Of a stretch of DNA of 18,431 nt, positions 1 through 7,345 are shown one piece after another. The position numbers and the translations under genes are program-made. The notes beneath the pieces are model-generated. The model was not told the origin of the DNA. It worked only from the letters and a program-made list of their open reading frames with translations, and did no database searches. Position 1 is the stretch's first letter. Each line of letters begins with the position of its first letter. Origin of the DNA: Pseudomonadota bacterium (lineage in GTDB: Bacteria; Pseudomonadota; Gammaproteobacteria; Xanthomonadales; Xanthomonadaceae); NCBI GenBank assembly GCA_023394655.1, contig JAEXAG010000042.1, positions 1-18,431 on the forward strand, in the 5' to 3' direction.

Positions 1-155
1 GCACCGCCGCCATGCCCGGCGTGCTTGTGGCTGTCGTCGGTGATTTCCAGCTCGGTCGGCTGGAAGGCGGCGGTCAGCAGCGCGCGCATCCGTTCGATGC
101 GTTCGGGGTTGAGCCGCGGGATGTCGGCTTCGGTGTGGCCGGTGGGCGTGCTCAT
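1..155 (-). CDS. BolA family protein (C-terminal part beyond left window edge)
   Basis: The first 51 codons of a BolA-type protein are visible; the rest lies outside the window. BolA-family proteins are small alpha/beta proteins that pair with monothiol glutaredoxins in iron-sulfur handling and affect cell shape and stress responses. The recognisable part is a helix at about residues 16-30 (ERIERMRALL), then LEITDDSHKHAGH at 36-48, which matches the family's conserved 'DDSHxHAGH' stretch, including the His residues used in Fe-S/glutaredoxin contact. The ATG overlaps the stop of the upstream yciI-like gene in an ATGA junction, so the two are almost certainly translationally coupled. The family is clear; which BolA paralogue it is cannot be told from half a protein. 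Confidence 0.85.
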   Translation of the reverse strand, partial: MSTPTGHTEADIPRLNPERIERMRALLTAAFQPTELEITDDSHKHAGHGGG

Positions 156-451
156 GGCAGCACCCGGCGGAACGGGCGCACCTCGACGCGGGCATAGACG
201 CCGCCGGCGAGATAGGGATCGGCATCGGCCCAGGCCTGCGCGGCCTCGAGCGATTCGAATTCGGCGATCACCACGCTGCCGGTGAAGCCCGCCGGGCCGG
301 GGTCCTCGGCATCGATGGCCGGGCACGGGCCGGCCACCAGCAGGCGGCCGTCGTCGCGCAGCCTTTCGAGCCGCGCCAGGTGCGCGGGACGGTGTTCGGA
401 GCGGCGCGGCAAGGCGCCTTCATGATCGAAACCCTGAATGAGATACCACAT
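152..451 (-). CDS. YciI-like protein (YCII domain)
   Basis: This is a 99-residue protein beginning MWYLIQGFDHEGAL, a typical YCII-domain start. The family is a ferredoxin-like alpha/beta fold of about 95-100 residues; the biochemical role is unknown for most members, and some relatives act as dehydrochlorinases or muconolactone-type enzymes. Family marks visible are H20 followed by a helix 'RPAHLARLERLRDDGRLLVAGP' (residues 21-42), and the C-terminal block with 'SLEAAQAWADADPYLAGGVY' near 67-86, which holds the conserved DP-(F/Y) motif. The reading frame stays open far upstream, but that part is compositionally random, and the family start fits the ATG at 451. The stop overlaps the bolA-like start by 3 bases. 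Function remains unassigned. Confidence 0.88.
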   Translation of the reverse strand: MWYLIQGFDHEGALPRRSEHRPAHLARLERLRDDGRLLVAGPCPAIDAEDPGPAGFTGSVVIAEFESLEAAQAWADADPYLAGGVYARVEVRPFRRVLP

Positions 452-523
452 CGTGTCGATGCACCGGCAATGGCGGGAGGCCGAGGGTAGCAGCCTGCGC
501 GCCACCGGGGGCCTTTTCCATGC

Positions 524-552
524 TTTACTCGGGCCGGGAATGCGCGTACCCT
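524..552 (+). promoter_or_regulatory. Candidate sigma-70 type promoter for scpA
   Basis: TTTACT (524-529) and TACCCT (547-552) are separated by exactly 17 bases and lie about 160 bases before the chosen scpA start, within the 263-base divergent gap between the yciI-like gene and scpA. They match the consensus hexamers at only 4/6 and 3/6 positions, so this is a suggestion. I see no other gene in the gap at 452-714. Confidence 0.25.
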
Positions 553-714
553 GAACACGCGAGGTCTGGCGCATGGCTCCCCACGCCACGCCACCCGCCC
601 TTCCATCCGCTTTCATGCGCGACCCGCCCCGCCGGCGAGACGGTCGTGGATCGGATGCCGCATCAGATGCCCCCACCCCGTCGCGCCGCCTGCCGGCCCG
701 GCACCGTTGCATCC

Positions 715-1635
715 ATGACCGAAGACAGCGCCCCAGTGGCCCATGCCCCCGCCATGTCATCGCATCCCCAGCAGGGAGAGATCCCGCTGGCGACGGTGCT
801 CGGCCAGCCGGTGCTGGAAATCCCCAGGGATCTTTACATCCCGCCGGATGCGCTGGAAGTCATCCTGGAGGCCTTCGAGGGCCCGCTGGACCTGCTGCTG
901 TACCTGATCCGCCGGCAGAACCTGGACATCCTCGACATCCCGGTGGCGGAAATCACCCGCCAGTACGTCGATTACATCCAGGCGATGCACGACATGCGCT
1001 TCGAGCTGGCGGCGGAATACCTGGTGATGGCGGCGATCCTGGCCGAGATCAAATCGCGGATGCTGCTGCCGCGCCCGCCCAGCGAGGACGGCATCGAGGA
1101 AGACCCGCGCGCGGATCTGGTGCGCCGCCTGCAGGAGTACGAGCGCTACAAGAAGGCCGCCGAGGACCTGGACGCCCTGCCGCGCCAGGAGCGCGACACC
1201 ACCAGCGCGGCGGCGGTGCACGTGCCGGATCTGCAGGTGAGCCGCGAGCCGCCGGCGGTGGACCTGCGCGAAATGCTCATGGCCCTGCATGACGTGCTCA
1301 AGCGCGCGGAGCTGTTCACCCAGCACGCGATCAAGCGCGATGCCCTGAGCGTGCGCCAGCGCATGAGCGAATTGATGGAGCGGCTGTCCGATGGCAGCTT
1401 CCACCGCTTCGAGTCGCTGTTCACGGCCGAGGAAGGCAAGCTCGGCGTGGTGGTGACTTTCCTCGGCCTGCTCACGCTGGCCAAGGAACAATTGGTCGAG
1501 ATCGTGCAGGAAGCCGCCTTCGCGCCGATCTACGTCAAATCGCTCGCCACCGGCGAAGGCGTGCAGGCCGAGATTCCCGAAAGCGAGTTCGACGACGAAA
1601 CCGCCTTCGAACCCGCCGAAGACCCGTCCCGATAA
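715..1635 (+). CDS. scpA: ScpA, kleisin subunit of the SMC condensin complex
   Basis: This is a 306-residue ScpA. The kleisin bridges the SMC ATPase heads and, with ScpB, forms bacterial condensin on the nucleoid for chromosome compaction and segregation. The signature FEGPLDLLLYLI is at 54-65. It is followed by the N-terminal helical domain that contacts the SMC neck, including 'YLVMAAILAEIKSRMLLPRP' at 102-121. A C-terminal winged-helix segment (about 250-295, with 'GKLGVVVTFLGLLTLAKEQ') contacts the SMC cap. The frame is open back to 520, but that stretch is Pro/Arg-rich noise. I chose the ATG at 715 (MTEDSAPV); an in-frame ATG at 754 is also possible, and neither has a clear Shine-Dalgarno. 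scpB follows after 37 bases, the usual pairing. Confidence 0.93.
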   Translation: MTEDSAPVAHAPAMSSHPQQGEIPLATVLGQPVLEIPRDLYIPPDALEVILEAFEGPLDLLLYLIRRQNLDILDIPVAEITRQYVDYIQAMHDMRFELAAEYLVMAAILAEIKSRMLLPRPPSEDGIEEDPRADLVRRLQEYERYKKAAEDLDALPRQERDTTSAAAVHVPDLQVSREPPAVDLREMLMALHDVLKRAELFTQHAIKRDALSVRQRMSELMERLSDGSFHRFESLFTAEEGKLGVVVTFLGLLTLAKEQLVEIVQEAAFAPIYVKSLATGEGVQAEIPESEFDDETAFEPAEDPSR

Positions 1636-1672
1636 CCGCGCCGCCCCGAAAGGCCGCCAACCCGCCCGAATC

Positions 1673-2434
1673 ATGGATCAATCCCGGATCAATCGCATCG
1701 TCGAAGCCGCCCTGCTCGCTTCCAGCACGCCACTGTCGGTGGCCCAGCTGGCGGCGCTGTTCACCGTGGACGAGCCGCCGCCGGAAGGCAGCCTCCAGGT
1801 CGCACTATCCGAGCTGCAGGCCGCCTCGGCCGAGCGCGGCGTCGAGCTGGTCGAAGTGGCCAGCGGCTGGCGCTACCAGGTCCGGCAGGATGTCCACCCC
1901 TGGGTTTCGCGGCTGTGGACCGAGCGCCAGACCCGCTACACCCGCGCGACGCTGGAGACGCTGGCGCTGATCGCCTACCGGCAGCCGATCACCCGCGGCG
2001 AGATCGAGCAGATCCGCGGCGTCGCCACCAACAGCAACATCATCAAGGCGCTGGAAGAGCGCGACTGGATCCGATCAGTCGGCCATCGCGATGTCCCCGG
2101 ACGCCCGGAACTGCTCGGCACCACCCGTGCGTTCCTCGATTACTTCGGCCTGAAACGGCTGGACGATCTGCCGCCGCTTTCCGAGCTGAAGGATTTCGGC
2201 GAACTGGAGCCGCAGCTCGATTTCGAGCAGGCGCCGATCCCGGCCGGGGCCGCCGGTGCCGACGACGCGGATGCCGTATCGCCGCCTCCCGAAGCCGAAC
2301 CCGAAGCCGGTGTCGAATCCGCGCCGGAATCCGAATCCGGTTCCCCAGCCGAACCGCAATCCGAACCCCACCCGCAACCCGAACCCGAAGAACACGACAT
2401 CGCCGCCGATGGCGAGGTCAGGAGCCACGAATGA
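1673..2434 (+). CDS. scpB: ScpB, SMC condensin accessory protein
   Basis: This is a 253-residue ScpB. It forms a dimer of tandem winged-helix domains that binds the middle of ScpA within condensin. The first winged helix is at about 4-80 (RINRIVEAALLASSTPLS). The second is at about 88-165 and carries the family hallmark 'LETLALIAYRQPITRGEIEQIRG' (94-116) and 'GRPELLGTTRAFLDYFGL' (143-160). From about residue 185 to the end it is a disordered tail rich in Pro, Glu and Ser, with repeated PEAEPE/PEPE units. The underlying DNA is a degenerate repeat of gaa-ccc codons. The stop overlaps the rluB start (ATGA), so the two genes are probably translationally coupled. Family assignment is firm; the tail is a lineage-specific addition. 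Confidence 0.95.
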   Translation: MDQSRINRIVEAALLASSTPLSVAQLAALFTVDEPPPEGSLQVALSELQAASAERGVELVEVASGWRYQVRQDVHPWVSRLWTERQTRYTRATLETLALIAYRQPITRGEIEQIRGVATNSNIIKALEERDWIRSVGHRDVPGRPELLGTTRAFLDYFGLKRLDDLPPLSELKDFGELEPQLDFEQAPIPAGAAGADDADAVSPPPEAEPEAGVESAPESESGSPAEPQSEPHPQPEPEEHDIAADGEVRSHE

Positions 2435-3936
2435 GCAACAACGAACGCCGCACCCTTTCCCTCAAGCGCGACACCGAATCCGGCCCCGCAGCGAAGCTGG
2501 AGGAACGCCTGCACAAGGTGCTCGCCCAGGCCGGCCTCGGCTCGCGCCGCGCGCTGGAGCAGCGCATCGCCGACGGCAAGGTGATGGTCAATGGCGAGCC
2601 GGCGAAGGTCGGCATGTCGGTCAAGGCCGGCGACAAGATCGAGATCGACGGCCGCGCCTTCGTCACCAGCGCGCTGACCGAACCGCCGCGCGTGCTGATG
2701 TACAACAAACCCGAAGGTGAAGTCACCACCCGCGAGGACCCCGAAGGCCGCCCGACGATCTTCGACGGGCTGCCGGTACTCAAGGGCTCGCGCTGGATCT
2801 CCATCGGCCGGCTCGACATCAACACCAGCGGCCTGCTGCTGTTGACCACCGACGGCGAGCTGGCGAACGCGATGATGCATCCCAGCCACGAGGTGGAGCG
2901 CGAATACGTCTGCCGCGTGCGCGCACCCGAGGGCGAAGAGGAAGTCGGCGACAAGCTGGTCGATCGCCTGCGCCGCGGCGTGGCGCTGGAAGATGGCCCG
3001 GCGAAGTTCGACAAGATCGAACGCATGACCGGCAGCGACCTGCCCAACGAAGGCCGCCACGACTGGTTCCGCGTCACCCTGACCGAGGGCCGCAACCGCG
3101 AAGTCCGCCGCCTGTGGGAATCTCAGGGCTGCCAGGTGTCGCGCCTCAAGCGCATCCGCTACGGACAGGTCAGCCTGCCGCAGCCGCTCTTGCGCGGGCA
3201 ATCGCAGGAGCTCACCGACGCCCAGGTCTCGACTCTGCAGAAATCGGTCGGCCTTGAGGACAACATTCCCGCCGCGCTCACCCTGCTGCCGGTCATCGGC
3301 CAGCGCCGCGCGGCCAAGTCCACCGTCCATCTCGGCGGGGATCGACGCAGCCAGGGCGGATACGTCGGCGGCCACACGGCCGACGAGGGCCGCGAACTGC
3401 GTCGCTTCGACCACGTGCGCGAGGATCGCCGCGGTCGCGGTGGCCCGCGCAAGCCGGGCGGCCTGACCGTCAGCGGCGAGGCCGCGGCCAACCAGGCCAA
3501 CCGTCGGCTCAAGGTGAAGGGCCAGCAACGCCAGCCGGGCCAGCGGATGCGCCCCGGCGAGCAGCGTGGCGGCGACAATCCGGCGGCGATGCGCACCTGG
3601 TACGTCCCCGAGGGCGTGGACACCGGCCCCAGCGGCCACCGCAATGCCGATGGCCGCGGCCCGAAGAAGCCCTGGGGCAACAAGAAGCCCGGCGGCGGGC
3701 GTCCGGCTGCCGGCGGCGCTTCGCAGGGCAAGCCCAGGCACCCCTACGGCCACCCCGGCAATGCGCCGAGCTTCCCGTCCGACCACGCCAATCCGGGCTT
3801 CAATCCCTACGGCGAGCGTCCGGCCCGCGGCCCGCGTCCGGGCGGCAATCGTCCGGGTGGCAACCGCCCCGGTCCCGGTGGTCCACGCGGCCCGAAACCG
3901 GGCGGCGGCAATCGCGGCCCCCGCGGCCGCGGCTGA
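2431..3936 (+). CDS. rluB: 23S rRNA pseudouridine synthase RluB with long Gly/Arg-rich tail
   Basis: This is a 501-residue protein. RluB converts U2605 (E. coli numbering) of 23S rRNA to pseudouridine. An S4 RNA-binding domain at about 23-75 (LEERLHKVLAQAGLGSRRALEQ) precedes the RsuA/RluB catalytic domain. That domain has 'GRLDINTSGLLL' at 126-137, with D129 the catalytic aspartate, and 'EGRNREVRRLWE' at 219-230. E. coli RluB is roughly 290 residues, so the last 225 or so residues here (about 276-501) are extra. They are low-complexity, rich in Gly, Arg, Pro, Asn and Lys, with RPGGNRPGG-type repeats near the end. A GGAG Shine-Dalgarno at 2421-2424 supports the ATG at 2431, inside the scpB stop. 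A terminator follows 20 bases after the stop. RluB is preferred over RluE/F because of this scpAB linkage and sequence. Confidence 0.93.
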   Translation: MSNNERRTLSLKRDTESGPAAKLEERLHKVLAQAGLGSRRALEQRIADGKVMVNGEPAKVGMSVKAGDKIEIDGRAFVTSALTEPPRVLMYNKPEGEVTTREDPEGRPTIFDGLPVLKGSRWISIGRLDINTSGLLLLTTDGELANAMMHPSHEVEREYVCRVRAPEGEEEVGDKLVDRLRRGVALEDGPAKFDKIERMTGSDLPNEGRHDWFRVTLTEGRNREVRRLWESQGCQVSRLKRIRYGQVSLPQPLLRGQSQELTDAQVSTLQKSVGLEDNIPAALTLLPVIGQRRAAKSTVHLGGDRRSQGGYVGGHTADEGRELRRFDHVREDRRGRGGPRKPGGLTVSGEAAANQANRRLKVKGQQRQPGQRMRPGEQRGGDNPAAMRTWYVPEGVDTGPSGHRNADGRGPKKPWGNKKPGGGRPAAGGASQGKPRHPYGHPGNAPSFPSDHANPGFNPYGERPARGPRPGGNRPGGNRPGPGGPRGPKPGGGNRGPRGRG

Positions 3937-3955
3937 ATATCGGAAAGTACGAAAG

Positions 3956-3978
3956 CGCCGGGGCAACCCGGCGTTTTT
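3956..3978 (+). terminator. Rho-independent terminator of scpA-scpB-rluB
   Basis: A perfect 7-bp stem, CGCCGGG (3956-3962) and CCCGGCG (3967-3973), closes a GCAA tetraloop of the stable GNRA type and is followed directly by TTTTT (3974-3978). It ends the plus-strand operon 20 bases after rluB. Read on the minus strand, the same stem is followed by an interrupted T-rich stretch (TTTCGTACTTT), so it may also serve the convergent omega-amidase operon. Confidence 0.88.
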
Positions 3979-4034
3979 CCTTTCCTTGGGTGTCTCCCGT
4001 CCGGCCGAAGGGCATCGGGCCCGAGGCGGGTGTT

Positions 4035-4847
4035 TCAGTCGACCAGCGAAAAGCGGTCCGCGTCCTGCATCGCCGGGAAACGCTGGCGGAAGGCGGCAAG
4101 CTCCGGCATCGACAAGGTGGTGGTCGCCACGAACTCGCCCTCGCCTTCCACCATGGGCTGGCCGAGGAAATCGATGACCGCGCTGTCGCCGCTGTACTCG
4201 AGGTCATTGCCATCGCGGCCGGTGCGGTTGACGCCGGCGACATAGCAGAGGTTCTCGATGGCCCGTGCGCGCAGCAGCGTCTTCCAGGCATGGGCGCGCA
4301 CGCCCGGCCAGTTGGCGACGAACAGGAGCAGGTCGTAGTCGGGCGCAGCCGCGCGCTCGACGTCGAAGCGATTGCGCGCGAATACCGGGAAACGCAGGTC
4401 GTAGCAGACCAGCGGGCAGATGCGCCAGCCGCGCCAATCCACGCTGATCCGCTCGCGTCCGGCGGCGTAACGCTCGTGTTCGCCGGCGAAGGTGAACAGA
4501 TGGCGCTTGTCGTAATGCGCCAGCCCGCCATCCGGCGTGGCGAACAGCATGCGATTGAACACCTCGCCACCGACGCGCAGCTGCACGCTGCCGGTGACTG
4601 CCGCATCCAGCCGCGCGGCCTGCTCGCGCATCCATTCGACGGTCGCGCCGGACATGTCTTCCGCGGCGTCGATGGCATCGTTGGAGAAACCGCTGGTGAA
4701 GGTTTCCGGCAACACCACGAGGTCGGTCCGGCCGGACAAGGGCGCGATCAGCCCGGCGTAATGCGCGCGATTGCCGGCCGGATCGTGCCAGAGCGTGTCG
4801 CCTTGGACGATGGAGACGCGCAGATCGGGACGGGTGGAATGGTCCAT
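4035..4847 (-). CDS. yafV: YafV-type omega-amidase (carbon-nitrogen hydrolase)
   Basis: This is a 270-residue nitrilase-superfamily amidase. Omega-amidases hydrolyse alpha-ketoglutaramate and alpha-ketosuccinamate to ammonia and the 2-oxo acid, clearing products of glutamine transaminases. Related members repair deaminated glutathione. The catalytic triad is complete: E48 in VLPETFTSGF, K114 in HYDKRHLF, and C148 in PLVCYDLRFP. 'VANWPGVRAHAW' (177-188) and 'RARAIENLCYVAGVNRTG' (193-210) also match the YafV subgroup closely, as I remember the E. coli protein. The ATG at 4847 is preceded by GAGGG lying in the end of the moeB-like gene, 4 bases upstream. It is the last gene of the long minus-strand run. 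Substrate preference is inferred from the family only. Confidence 0.92.
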   Translation of the reverse strand: MDHSTRPDLRVSIVQGDTLWHDPAGNRAHYAGLIAPLSGRTDLVVLPETFTSGFSNDAIDAAEDMSGATVEWMREQAARLDAAVTGSVQLRVGGEVFNRMLFATPDGGLAHYDKRHLFTFAGEHERYAAGRERISVDWRGWRICPLVCYDLRFPVFARNRFDVERAAAPDYDLLLFVANWPGVRAHAWKTLLRARAIENLCYVAGVNRTGRDGNDLEYSGDSAVIDFLGQPMVEGEGEFVATTTLSMPELAAFRQRFPAMQDADRFSLVD

Positions 4848-4851
4848 GTCG

Positions 4852-5937
4852 TCAGCCCTCGGAATCGGAGATCGCGCAGGCCGGGCAATCGGGATCGACG
4901 CCCAGGCGGGTTTCGCGGAAGCGCATCGCGAGCGCATCGAACTGCAGCAGGCGCCCGGTCAAAGGCTCGCCGATGCCGAGCAACAGCTTCAGCACTTCGG
5001 TGGCCTGCACCAGCCCGATGATGCCCGGCACGACGCCCATCACGCCGGCTTCGTTGCAATTCGGCGCATCCTGAGGCGCTTCGGGGAACAGGCAGCGATA
5101 ACACGGTGCCTCGCCGCGCCGGCGGCCGGCATCGAACACGCTGGCCTGGCCCTGGAACTGCTGCGCCGCACCGTAAACCAGCGGCTTGCGATGACGCAGG
5201 CAGGCATCGTTGAGCACATGCCGCACCGGGAAGTTGTCGCCGCCATCGACGACGACATCCGCATCCGCGACCAGCGCTTCCACGTTGCCGGCATCGACGC
5301 GCAGGCGATGGGTTTCGATGCGGATGGAGGGGTTGAGCGCGGCAAGGCGCTCGCGGGCGGAATCCACCTTGGCCATGCGACCGACGCCGGCATCCACGTG
5401 CAACACCTGCCGCTGCAGGTTGCTGCGATCGACCACGTCGTCGTCCACCAGCCGCAGATGGCCGATGCCCGCGGCCGCAAGATAGAACGCCGCCGGCGAG
5501 CCGAGGCCACCGGCGCCGATCATCGCCACCGTGGCCGACTGCAGGCGTCGCTGGCCGTCGATGCCCACGCCCGGCAGGCGCAGCTGGCGCGAATAGCGTT
5601 CGAGGAAATCGGCATCCAGGGTCGGCGCGGTCATCGGCAGACCGGCGGCCTGCCAGGCCTCGGTGCCGCCCTCGATGCTGGCGACATCACCGAAGCCCTG
5701 TTCCGCCATCGCGGCGGCAACGGCCAGCGAACGCACGCCGCGCTGGCAGATCAGCAGGATTTCGGCATCGCGCGGCAACTCGCGCGCGGCAGCTTCAAGC
5801 AGGCGATCCTGCGCGATCGCCAGCGCGCCTTCGGCCATGCCGGCGGCCTGCTCGGACTCGCCACGGACATCCACCAGCAGGGCACCGGCATGGTGGCGAC
5901 GCTGCGCCTCGACCGGCGACAGACGACGCACGGCCAC
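4852..5937 (-). CDS. moeB: Rhodanese-MoeB fusion, sulfur-carrier protein adenylyltransferase
   Basis: This is a 361-residue two-domain protein. Residues about 5-100 form a rhodanese domain with the persulfide loop CQRGVRS (C64-S70). Residues about 112-345 form an E1-like MoeB/ThiF domain that adenylates the C-terminal Gly-Gly of MoaD- or ThiS-type sulfur carriers. It has the nucleotide loop GAGGLGSP (141-148), R171 and 'NLQRQ' (173-177), K190, and 'DGGDNF' (231-236, D234). C294 in NCNEAGVMGVVPG is the conserved cysteine, and the zinc cysteines are C279/C282 and C351/C354. All key residues are present. The start is GTG at 5937, 3 bases after the der stop, with AAGGG upstream. Eukaryotic MOCS3/Uba4 has the same domains in the opposite order. 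Molybdopterin synthesis is likeliest; thiamine or tRNA thiolation cannot be excluded. Confidence 0.9.
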   Translation of the reverse strand: MAVRRLSPVEAQRRHHAGALLVDVRGESEQAAGMAEGALAIAQDRLLEAAARELPRDAEILLICQRGVRSLAVAAAMAEQGFGDVASIEGGTEAWQAAGLPMTAPTLDADFLERYSRQLRLPGVGIDGQRRLQSATVAMIGAGGLGSPAAFYLAAAGIGHLRLVDDDVVDRSNLQRQVLHVDAGVGRMAKVDSARERLAALNPSIRIETHRLRVDAGNVEALVADADVVVDGGDNFPVRHVLNDACLRHRKPLVYGAAQQFQGQASVFDAGRRRGEAPCYRCLFPEAPQDAPNCNEAGVMGVVPGIIGLVQATEVLKLLLGIGEPLTGRLLQFDALAMRFRETRLGVDPDCPACAISDSEG

Positions 5938-5940
5938 GGA

Positions 5941-7341
5941 TCAGCCCTTGCGCTTGACGTGGCGCAGCATCCGGCGCTTGCGAGCCACCTGGCGATCGGT
6001 CAGCACGTTCTTCTTGTCCTTGTAGGGATTCTCGCCCTCGCGGAAGACGAAGCGGACCGGCGTCCCGACCAGCTTGAAACGCTTGCGGAAGAAGTTTTCC
6101 AGATAGCGCTTGTAGCTGTCCGACAAGGTCCGCAGGCGCGAACCGTGGACGATGAAGGTTGGCGGGTTGCTGCCGCCCGGATGCGCGAAACGCAGCTTGG
6201 CGACATGCCCGCGCACCACCGGCGGCGGGTTGCTCTCGTAGGCGAGCTCGACCGCGCGCGTCACCTCGCTGGTGCCGAACTCGCGGGTGGCGGAACCGTG
6301 CGCGCGATGGACGGCGCGGAACAGCTCGCGCAGTCCGGAGCCGTGCAACGCGGAAATCCGCACCGCCTCGGCCCAATCGACGAAGGCCAGCTTGCGCGCC
6401 AACATGCCTTCCGCCTGCTGGCGCTGGTAATCGCCGAGGCCATCCCATTTGTTGATCGCCACCACCAGGGCACGACCGGCATCGAGGATGGCGCCCAGCA
6501 CGGTGGCGTCCTGGTCGGTCACCCCTTCGGTGGCATCCAGCATCAGCACCGCGACCTGGCATTCCTCGATGGATTGCAGGGTCTTGACCGCGGAGAACTT
6601 TTCCACCGCTTGGTCCACCCGCGAGCGGCGGCGCAGGCCGGCGGTATCGATCAGGCGGTACTTGCGGCCATCGCGCTCGAGATCCACGGCGATCGAATCC
6701 CGCGTGGTGCCGGGCACGTCCGAGGCGATCATCCGCTCCTCGCCGAGGATGCGGTTCACCAGCGTGGACTTGCCGACATTCGGACGACCGATGAAGGCGA
6801 TGCGAATGCGCTCGGGGTCTTCGTCCAGCGTCTCGCCCTGCCCGGCTTCGGGCAGCCGCGGGAACACTTCGTCCAGCAACTCGTCGATGCCGGATCGATG
6901 CGATGCGGCGGTCGGCACGACTTCGCCGAAACCGTAGCGGGCGAACTCGTTGAGCGCCTGCCGGGTATCGATGCCATCGACCTTGTTGACCACCAGCAGC
7001 ACCGGCCGGCCGGAACGGCGCAGCCACTGCAGGATTTCGTCGTCCAGCGCGGACGGGCCTTCGCGGCCATCCACGACGAACAGCACCAGATCGGCTTCCT
7101 CGGCCGCCGCGCGTGCCTGGCGCGCGGTGGCGCCGGCCAGCCCGGCCTCGTCGCCGGCGATGCCGCCGGTATCGATCAGCACGAAGGGCCGATCCTCGCG
7201 CGCCCGGCAAACGCCGTAGTGGCGATCTCGGGTGACGCCGGGCTGGTCGTGGACCAGCGCGTCGCGGCTGCGCGTCAGCGCATTGAACAGCGTGGACTTG
7301 CCGACATTGGGCCGCCCCACCAGCGCAACGATCGGCAACAT
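5941..7341 (-). CDS. der: Ribosome biogenesis GTPase Der (EngA)
   Basis: This is a 466-residue essential double GTPase needed for 50S ribosomal subunit maturation. GTPase domain 1 has G1 GRPNVGKS (9-16), G3 DTGG (57-60) and G4 NKVD (119-122). Domain 2 repeats the set: GRPNVGKS (185-192), DTAG (232-235) and NKWD (297-300). A KH-like RNA-binding domain follows from about 355 to 440, with 'FVFREGENPYKDKKN' near 431-445, and the end is a basic Arg/Lys tail. The E. coli protein is 490 residues, so this is full length. The start ATG at 7341 lies 4 bases after the bamB stop with no strong Shine-Dalgarno, so coupling to bamB translation is likely. The bamB-der adjacency is the same in E. coli. Confidence 0.97.
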   Translation of the reverse strand: MLPIVALVGRPNVGKSTLFNALTRSRDALVHDQPGVTRDRHYGVCRAREDRPFVLIDTGGIAGDEAGLAGATARQARAAAEEADLVLFVVDGREGPSALDDEILQWLRRSGRPVLLVVNKVDGIDTRQALNEFARYGFGEVVPTAASHRSGIDELLDEVFPRLPEAGQGETLDEDPERIRIAFIGRPNVGKSTLVNRILGEERMIASDVPGTTRDSIAVDLERDGRKYRLIDTAGLRRRSRVDQAVEKFSAVKTLQSIEECQVAVLMLDATEGVTDQDATVLGAILDAGRALVVAINKWDGLGDYQRQQAEGMLARKLAFVDWAEAVRISALHGSGLRELFRAVHRAHGSATREFGTSEVTRAVELAYESNPPPVVRGHVAKLRFAHPGGSNPPTFIVHGSRLRTLSDSYKRYLENFFRKRFKLVGTPVRFVFREGENPYKDKKNVLTDRQVARKRRMLRHVKRKG

Positions 7342-7345
7342 CGGT

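Noticed and set aside
520..714. N-terminal extension of scpA by 65 codons
   Set aside because: It is Pro/Arg/His-rich without similarity to ScpA and overlaps the most likely promoter; the family start fits the ATG at 715.
2140..3966. A 608-codon open frame on the minus strand over scpB and rluB
   Set aside because: It is Ala/Gly/Arg-rich and has no domain; rluB on the other strand has all catalytic motifs.
3566..4177. A 203-codon plus-strand frame running from rluB past the terminator
   Set aside because: It is a frame-shifted reading of the Gly/Arg-rich rluB tail, then antisense to the omega-amidase, and crosses a strong terminator.
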